A stretch of 64,000 bases of DNA from Pseudarthrobacter sp. BIM B-2242. GTDB lineage: Bacteria; Actinomycetota; Actinomycetes; Actinomycetales; Micrococcaceae. A program made the translations under genes and the position numbers. Location of the stretch: assembly GCF_014764445.1 (NCBI RefSeq), contig NZ_CP061721.1:4092001-4156000 (forward strand). The letters run 5' to 3'. This document shows positions 59,769 to 64,000 of the stretch, one piece after another (within the stretch, counting starts at the first letter, position 1; every line of letters begins with the position of its first letter). The notes below the pieces were generated by a model that did no database searches, was not told where the DNA came from, and saw nothing but the letters and a program-made list of their open reading frames with translations.

Positions 59769-60530
59769 TCAGAGGCGTGTGAGTTGGGGATACTTCGGTG
59801 ATAGTCCATCGCCGGAGGACCTGCCGGTGACGCGGCGGACCACCCACGGGCCGGCGAATTCGCGGACCCACCGGGCGTTTGCGCGAATGGCTTCGGCGCG
59901 GCTGAGTTCCGGTACCGGGGTCATGGGCGGGACATCGATCGAGTGGTCGTGTTCCAGCACAGTCAGTACCCGCTTGGCCATGTTGGCGTGCCCGGCTGCG
60001 GACATGTGCATCCGGTCCTTGGCCCACATGCCCCAGTCGTAGTACTCGCTGAACCGCCAGTAGTCCACCAGCAGCGCACCGTGGTCACCGGCGATGCCGC
60101 GGACCAGCTCGTTGTAGATGGCAGTGCGGCCGCGCATGGTGCTGAACACCTTGGAACCGCGGGCGTCGAAACCCGTGAACATCACGACGGTGGCACCGGT
60201 TGCGGTCAGTTTGCGGATGCCGGCGTCGTACTCAGTCAGCAGGTCATCGATGTCGATCCTGGGCCGCAGGATGTCGTTGGCACCAGCGTAAATGGTCACC
60301 AGGGTGGGGTTAAGTTCGACGGCGGCGTCCACCTGCTCTGCCATGATCTGGCGGAGCTTCCTGCCGCGGATAGCCAAATTGGCGTAGCCGAAGGCGGGAT
60401 CCGCCGCGCCCAACTGCTCCGCCACACGGTCGGCCCAGCCGCGCAGCCCGTTGGGGCGCCCGGGGTCATCATCGCCGACGCCCTCCGTGAACGAATCACC
60501 GAGGGCTACATAGCGGGTGGAAAAGTCCAT
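59769..60530 (-). CDS. SGNH/GDSL-family hydrolase
   Basis: This 253-aa predicted esterase has block I YVALGDSFTEGVGDDD (nucleophile Ser), block II NLAIRGRKLRQI (Gly), block III TIYAGANDILRP (Asn), and block V DRMHMSAAGHANMAKRVL (catalytic Asp/His). No signal peptide is seen. The ATG at 60530 is two bases beyond the marR stop, so the two are co-transcribed. It is a paralog of the gene at 61378-62220. The natural substrate is unknown. Confidence 0.88.
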   Translation of the reverse strand: MDFSTRYVALGDSFTEGVGDDDPGRPNGLRGWADRVAEQLGAADPAFGYANLAIRGRKLRQIMAEQVDAAVELNPTLVTIYAGANDILRPRIDIDDLLTEYDAGIRKLTATGATVVMFTGFDARGSKVFSTMRGRTAIYNELVRGIAGDHGALLVDYWRFSEYYDWGMWAKDRMHMSAAGHANMAKRVLTVLEHDHSIDVPPMTPVPELSRAEAIRANARWVREFAGPWVVRRVTGRSSGDGLSPKYPQLTRL

Positions 60531-60532
60531 GC

Positions 60533-61024
60533 CTAGGCCTGGCCGTCCTTTTCGCGGAGGATCCAATGGTCCTCGTCCAGGCGCGCAACGATTTTCTCGC
60601 TGATGCGGGCCAGGTCGTTGACATCACGGTCGGTGAGGGCGTCCAGAAACTTGGTGCGGACTGCCTCCACGTGCCCCGGTGCGAGTTCCACCAGAGTGGC
60701 CATCCCGACGTCGGACAGGTGCGCCGTGGTGACACGCGCATCACGCGGATGCGGGCGCCGCTCCAGCCAGCCGCGCTTTTCCAGCTTGGACACGACGTGC
60801 GAAAGCCGGGACAGCGAGGAACTGGTGCGGGCTGCCAGTTGGCTCATGGGGAGGAAATGGCCCTCTGCCTCTGACAGCATGGCCATGACGTTGTAGTCGA
60901 ACAGCGACACTTTGCCGGCAGTGTGGAGCTGGCTGTCCAGTGCGGCGGGAAGCAGTGTGTTGATGCTCAGGATCGCCAGCCAGGCACGGCGTTCATCGGC
61001 GTTGAGCCAGCGCGGTTCGGTCAT
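60533..61024 (-). CDS. MarR family transcriptional regulator
   Basis: This 163-aa winged-helix regulator has LFDYNVMAMLSEAEGHFLPMSQLAARTSSSLSRLSHVVSKLEKRGWLERRPHPRDARVTTAHLSDVGM, with the recognition helix and D-x-R wing intact. It leads a two-gene unit with an SGNH hydrolase and is divergent from the YciI gene (69-bp gap), either of which it may control. Confidence 0.9.
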   Translation of the reverse strand: MTEPRWLNADERRAWLAILSINTLLPAALDSQLHTAGKVSLFDYNVMAMLSEAEGHFLPMSQLAARTSSSLSRLSHVVSKLEKRGWLERRPHPRDARVTTAHLSDVGMATLVELAPGHVEAVRTKFLDALTDRDVNDLARISEKIVARLDEDHWILREKDGQA

Positions 61025-61093
61025 GGGTCCAGTCTAGGAGACAAACTCCTTGACGGTTCAAGTGCCCCGCGCGGGCACGGGTAGGCTGGCCCT

Positions 61094-61381
61094 ATGTTTG
61101 TTGTGTCGCTGACCTACAAGGTGCCCGAAGACATCGTCGATTATCACCGCCCCGCGCACATGGCCTGGGTTAAACAGGCGTTCGACGACGGCGTCTTCCT
61201 CGCGTCCGGACGTTTAGTTCCAGCCGTTGGCGGTGTGCTGTTGTCCAAGGCGGACCGGGCCACCCTTGATGCGGCTTTGGCCAAGGACCCTTTCTACAGC
61301 AACGGCGTGGCCGAGTTCGAGGTCATCGAGTTCACTGCCACCACTGTGGCGGAGGGCTATGAGAACCTGCTGGACACCTAG
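61094..61381 (+). CDS. YciI family protein
   Basis: This 95-aa ferredoxin-like-fold protein has MFVVSLTYKVPEDIVDYHRPAHMAWVKQAFDDGVFLASGRLVP with the family's conserved His (RPAHMAW) and Asp, then DPFYSNGVAEFEVIEFTATT. Some relatives have dehydrochlorinase or muconolactone-isomerase-like activity, but most are uncharacterised. The stop overlaps the convergent SGNH gene by four bases. Confidence 0.88.
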   Translation: MFVVSLTYKVPEDIVDYHRPAHMAWVKQAFDDGVFLASGRLVPAVGGVLLSKADRATLDAALAKDPFYSNGVAEFEVIEFTATTVAEGYENLLDT

Positions 61382-62220
61382 GTCTTTTTCGCCTTTGCGC
61401 GTTTCTCGGCCAACTTCCTGAGGCCGCCTTTCCGCGGTACCTTGACGGGCTCGGGCCAGCGTGGGCTCAGCGCATCCCCCAGCGTGATTCCCCTGATCTT
61501 GCGGCCGAAGAGTGGCAGCACCCAGTCACTCACCCACCGCCGCTGCCGCTGCTCCCACTCGCGCAGGCTCAGCCTCGCCGGCGGGTCCCATTCCTTGGGC
61601 CGGATCTTGTGCGGCACCCCCAAGTGGTCCAACACCTGCCCGGCGAGGTACTTGTGGCCCGCCTTGGACATGTGGAGCCGGTCCGAATCCCACATCCGCC
61701 GGTCATGGAAGGCGTCCAGGCACCAGTAGTCCACGAGGACAGCCCCGTACTTAACGGCGATCTCCCGGACCCGCTGGTTGTAGATGGTGTTCCGCTTCTT
61801 GAGCAGCTCCAGCACTGCCGACACCTTGACGTCGAAGCCCGTGAACAGGACCAGCGTGGCTCCGCTCCCGGCAAGCCGCGCCACGAGGTCTTCGTACTCA
61901 TCCATCAGGACGGCCATGTCCGTGCCGATGTCGAGGAGATCGTTGCCGCCGGCGTAAAGGGTGATCAGTGCCGGTCTCATGGCCAGCGCCGGTTCCAGCT
62001 GTTCGCCCGAGATGTGGCGCAGGCGTTTGCTCCGGATGGCCAGGTTGGCGTACTCCCAGCCCGGCTCGGCCTTTGCCAGCTTCTCAGCCACCCGGTCGGC
62101 CCAGCCACGCACGCCGTTGGGCAGCCGCTCATCCCGGTCCCCGACGCCCTCGGTAAAGGAATCCCCCAGGGCTACGAAGACGCGCCGCCCGCTTTGGGGC
62201 AACAAAGGATCACCAACCAC
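61378..62220 (-). CDS. SGNH/GDSL-family hydrolase (paralog)
   Basis: In this 280-aa protein block I is VFVALGDSFTEGVGDRD, block II NLAIRSKRLRHI, block III TLYAGGNDLLDIG and block V DRLHMSKAGHKYLAGQVL. It shares the order GVRGWADRVAE, VLFTGFD, IYN, VDYW with the hydrolase at 59769-60530, so a local duplication is likely. The C-terminus is Lys/Ala/Arg-rich (RKLAEKRAKAKKT). It has no signal peptide. Confidence 0.88.
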   Translation of the reverse strand: MVGDPLLPQSGRRVFVALGDSFTEGVGDRDERLPNGVRGWADRVAEKLAKAEPGWEYANLAIRSKRLRHISGEQLEPALAMRPALITLYAGGNDLLDIGTDMAVLMDEYEDLVARLAGSGATLVLFTGFDVKVSAVLELLKKRNTIYNQRVREIAVKYGAVLVDYWCLDAFHDRRMWDSDRLHMSKAGHKYLAGQVLDHLGVPHKIRPKEWDPPARLSLREWEQRQRRWVSDWVLPLFGRKIRGITLGDALSPRWPEPVKVPRKGGLRKLAEKRAKAKKT

Positions 62221-62368
62221 CCGGCCACCCTAACTATCCGAAAAAGCGGCCAGGGAAAGGTGAGGTGAATGCAAGGTGACTGGACGGAGGGGAGGCATCC
62301 GGCAGCGTGCGTCTAAGCGAGGAACGAGCGAGCACGCCGAGGATGCGCCCCCTCCGTTCCTGGAAGAC

Positions 62369-63424
62369 TCAGCCCTCGGCCTTCCCCTTGCGCCAGTAGC
62401 CCATGAACGCGACCTGCTTCCGGTCAATGCCGACGTCGCGTACGAGGTACCGGCGCATGTCCTTGATGACGGCGGCTTCGCCGGCGATCCAGGCGTAGAA
62501 GGGCATGGCACCGGCGGGCAGGGCGGGGTTTCGGCTGGCCTCGATCTCGGCCGTCTCCATCCGCGCGGGAGTCTCCCAGAGGATGTCCACGTCCACGTTG
62601 ACGTCCTCGGGCTCGGGGCCCGCACCGCCGTCGGCCGCTTTGATGCCTACCCAGCCGGGCACCGGCACCGCCCTCTGCACGGCCTGCTGCAGCAGCTCGC
62701 CGTGCGGGCGTGAGCGGCCGATGGCCGCGCCGCGGGCAAGCCAGGTGATCTCGATGTCGGCGTCGGTCTTGAGATCCAGGAAGTCACCGGCCTCCGGGAC
62801 CTCCAGGAAGGCGTGGCCGCTCATATAGGACGGCAGGCTCTCAAGGATGGCGGAGATGGCGGGAACGGCGGTTTCGTCGCCGGCGAGCAGCACCCGCTGG
62901 GCCAGGCCCGGACGCCATTCGATGCCGCCGTACGTTTCGGCGGTTTGGCACTGTGCGGCACGGTTGTTGGGTCCGATGACGGTGAGCGCATCACCGGGTT
63001 TGGCCGTCTGCGCCCAATTGGCGGCCGGCCCGCCGTGGCCATCGGCGTCGAAGTGCATCACGAAGTCCACGTCGATTTCCGGGTAGACCGCATCCAGGCG
63101 TTCGCGGCGAACCGTGTAGGTGCGCATCGAACCGCGGAGGGCGGGGTCCATCGCGAGCCATGCCTGGTACCAGCCGGAGGCATTCATATCGAAGGCGGGC
63201 AGCGGGATCTGCTGGCCGGAGCCGTCAAGCGAGGGGATCATCAGTTTGATCCGCAGGTCCTGCGTGTCTCCGGAAACGCCGAAGTCGCGCAGTGAGTAGC
63301 CGCCGAAGGTGATGCGTCGGAAGTTGGGGCTGAGCTCCTCCACCGAGGAAACCGTCACTTCAAAAGCGAGGGTCATGGGCTCGGTGTTCATGGTCTTTGC
63401 GGCGGCAGTTTCGCGGGTCTTCAT
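62369..63424 (-). CDS. Siderophore-interacting protein (flavin ferric-siderophore reductase)
   Basis: This 351-aa SIP-family protein (ViuB/FpuA-like) has N-terminal FAD domain elements VEELSPNFRRITFGGYSLRDFG, MRTYTVRRERLDAVYPEIDVDFVMHFDADGHGGPAANWA (R-x-Y-T/S FAD motif and the GPA-W of the family) and VLLAGDETAVPAISAILESLP in the NAD(P) domain. The C-terminal YLVRDVGIDRKQVAFMGYWRKGKAEG is diagnostic. It would release iron from imported siderophores by reduction. ATGA overlap with the upstream ATPase gene links it to uptake. Confidence 0.93.
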   Translation of the reverse strand: MKTRETAAAKTMNTEPMTLAFEVTVSSVEELSPNFRRITFGGYSLRDFGVSGDTQDLRIKLMIPSLDGSGQQIPLPAFDMNASGWYQAWLAMDPALRGSMRTYTVRRERLDAVYPEIDVDFVMHFDADGHGGPAANWAQTAKPGDALTVIGPNNRAAQCQTAETYGGIEWRPGLAQRVLLAGDETAVPAISAILESLPSYMSGHAFLEVPEAGDFLDLKTDADIEITWLARGAAIGRSRPHGELLQQAVQRAVPVPGWVGIKAADGGAGPEPEDVNVDVDILWETPARMETAEIEASRNPALPAGAMPFYAWIAGEAAVIKDMRRYLVRDVGIDRKQVAFMGYWRKGKAEG

Positions 63425-64000
63425 GAAACGAGCTCCAGTTCGTTGGCGGTGGTGTGGTGGCGGCCGATGGGAATGATCAGCGGGGTTCCGGACACGGGAT
63501 CGGGGATGACCCTGGACTCGAGTCCGAAGACGTCCAGGACCAGCTTTTCGGTAACAACTTTTCCGGGGGCGCCGAGGGCCACGATCCCGCCGGCTTTCAT
63601 GGCGATGACGTGGTCCGCGTAGCGTGCGGCCAGGTTCAGGTCGTGCAGGACGATCGCCACCGTGGTGCCGCGCTTGCGGTTCAGGTCCGTGACCAGGTCC
63701 AGGACTTCCACCTGGTGGGCCAGGTCAAGGTACGTGGTGGGTTCGTCCAGCAGCAGGACGTCGGTTTCCTGGGCCAGGGCCATGGCAATCCACACGCGCT
63801 GCCGCTGGCCGCCGGAGAGTTCGTCCACGTTGCGGTCAGCGAGTTCCAGCGTTTCGGTGCTTTCGAGCGCTCGGTGCACCGCCGCGTCGTCGTCCGGGCT
63901 CCAGCTGCGGAAGAAGCCCTGGTGCGGGTACCGCCCGCGTCCCACGAGGTCACGGACGGTGATGCCGTCCGGCGCGGTGGGGTGCTGCGGGAGGAGGCCA
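63421..64000 (-). CDS. Iron-siderophore ABC transporter ATP-binding protein (3' part)
   Basis: About 192 C-terminal residues are visible; the gene runs off the right edge, with the reading frame open to base 64000 (LLPQHPTAPDGITVRDLVGRGRYPHQG). The FecE/FepC type is shown by signature LSGGQRQR, Walker B VLLLDEPTTYLDLAHQ, H-loop VLHDLNLAARYADHVIAM and the C-terminal ALGAPGKVVTEKLVLDVFGLESRVIPDPVSGTPLIIP. Walker A is outside the window. It is followed by the siderophore-interacting reductase with overlapping start/stop. Confidence 0.92.
   Translation of the reverse strand, partial: GLLPQHPTAPDGITVRDLVGRGRYPHQGFFRSWSPDDDAAVHRALESTETLELADRNVDELSGGQRQRVWIAMALAQETDVLLLDEPTTYLDLAHQVEVLDLVTDLNRKRGTTVAIVLHDLNLAARYADHVIAMKAGGIVALGAPGKVVTEKLVLDVFGLESRVIPDPVSGTPLIIPIGRHHTTANELELVS

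Overview
The window looks like chromosomal DNA of a high-GC actinobacterium of the Micrococcaceae (Arthrobacter / Pseudarthrobacter / Paenarthrobacter type). The evidence is the GC-rich codon usage, Gram-positive lipoprotein signals, a mycothiol-dependent enzyme family member, tRNA-less 16S-23S spacers with the actinobacterial leader motif TTGTTTGAGAACTC, and an actinobacterial-style benzoate cluster with a LuxR/ATPase regulator. The assignment is from sequence character only; I ran no search.

Layout. 0-4 kb: the 5' end of a flavin monooxygenase gene, a secreted 777-aa coiled-coil protein, and an orphan amino-acid-type ABC binding lipoprotein. 4-5.7 kb: a divergent marR / MFS efflux pair with a clear operator. 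5.8-13.3 kb: a tightly coupled minus-strand operon with an ABC importer (permease, ATPase, lipoprotein), three luciferase-like FMN monooxygenases and a DUF1684 protein; this is most consistent with scavenging sulfur, nitrogen or carbon from small organic compounds. 13.6-16.9 kb: a FAD/NAD(P)-binding protein, a GNAT acetyltransferase and a mycothiol-dependent-family protein.

17-31.2 kb: a complete benzoate-to-catechol-to-enol-lactone gene set. benK-type transporter, LysR regulator, catB and catC run rightward. benA-benB-benC-benD-benR run leftward. catA and benE run rightward from the benA/catA divergent promoter region. BenABC and BenD make catechol; CatA, CatB and CatC take it through muconate and muconolactone. 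No catD is present here. BenC is unusual in carrying a C-terminal FCD ligand-sensor domain.

31.2-38.6 kb: a HerA-like ATPase, a membrane-anchored hypothetical, an NHL/thioredoxin protein coupled to a CopD-CtaG fusion, and an HU protein. 38.8-40.4 kb: an IS3-type element inserted in a small array of about 32-bp repeats. 40.5-55.6 kb: two tandem, nearly identical minus-strand 16S-23S-5S operons, separated by about 3.2 kb of decaying DNA (a broken RibD-like reductase, a broken IS1634-type transposase, diverged direct repeats). 55.8-56.6 kb: zinc-ligand-poor ribosomal protein genes rpmB-rpmG-rpsN. 56.9-59.75 kb: a flavin-based electron-transfer module (ferric-reductase-like protein, secreted FMN-binding protein, ApbE). 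59.8-62.2 kb: two paralogous SGNH hydrolases around a MarR regulator and a YciI protein. 62.4-64 kb: a siderophore-interacting reductase and the 3' part of an iron-siderophore ABC ATPase cut by the window edge.
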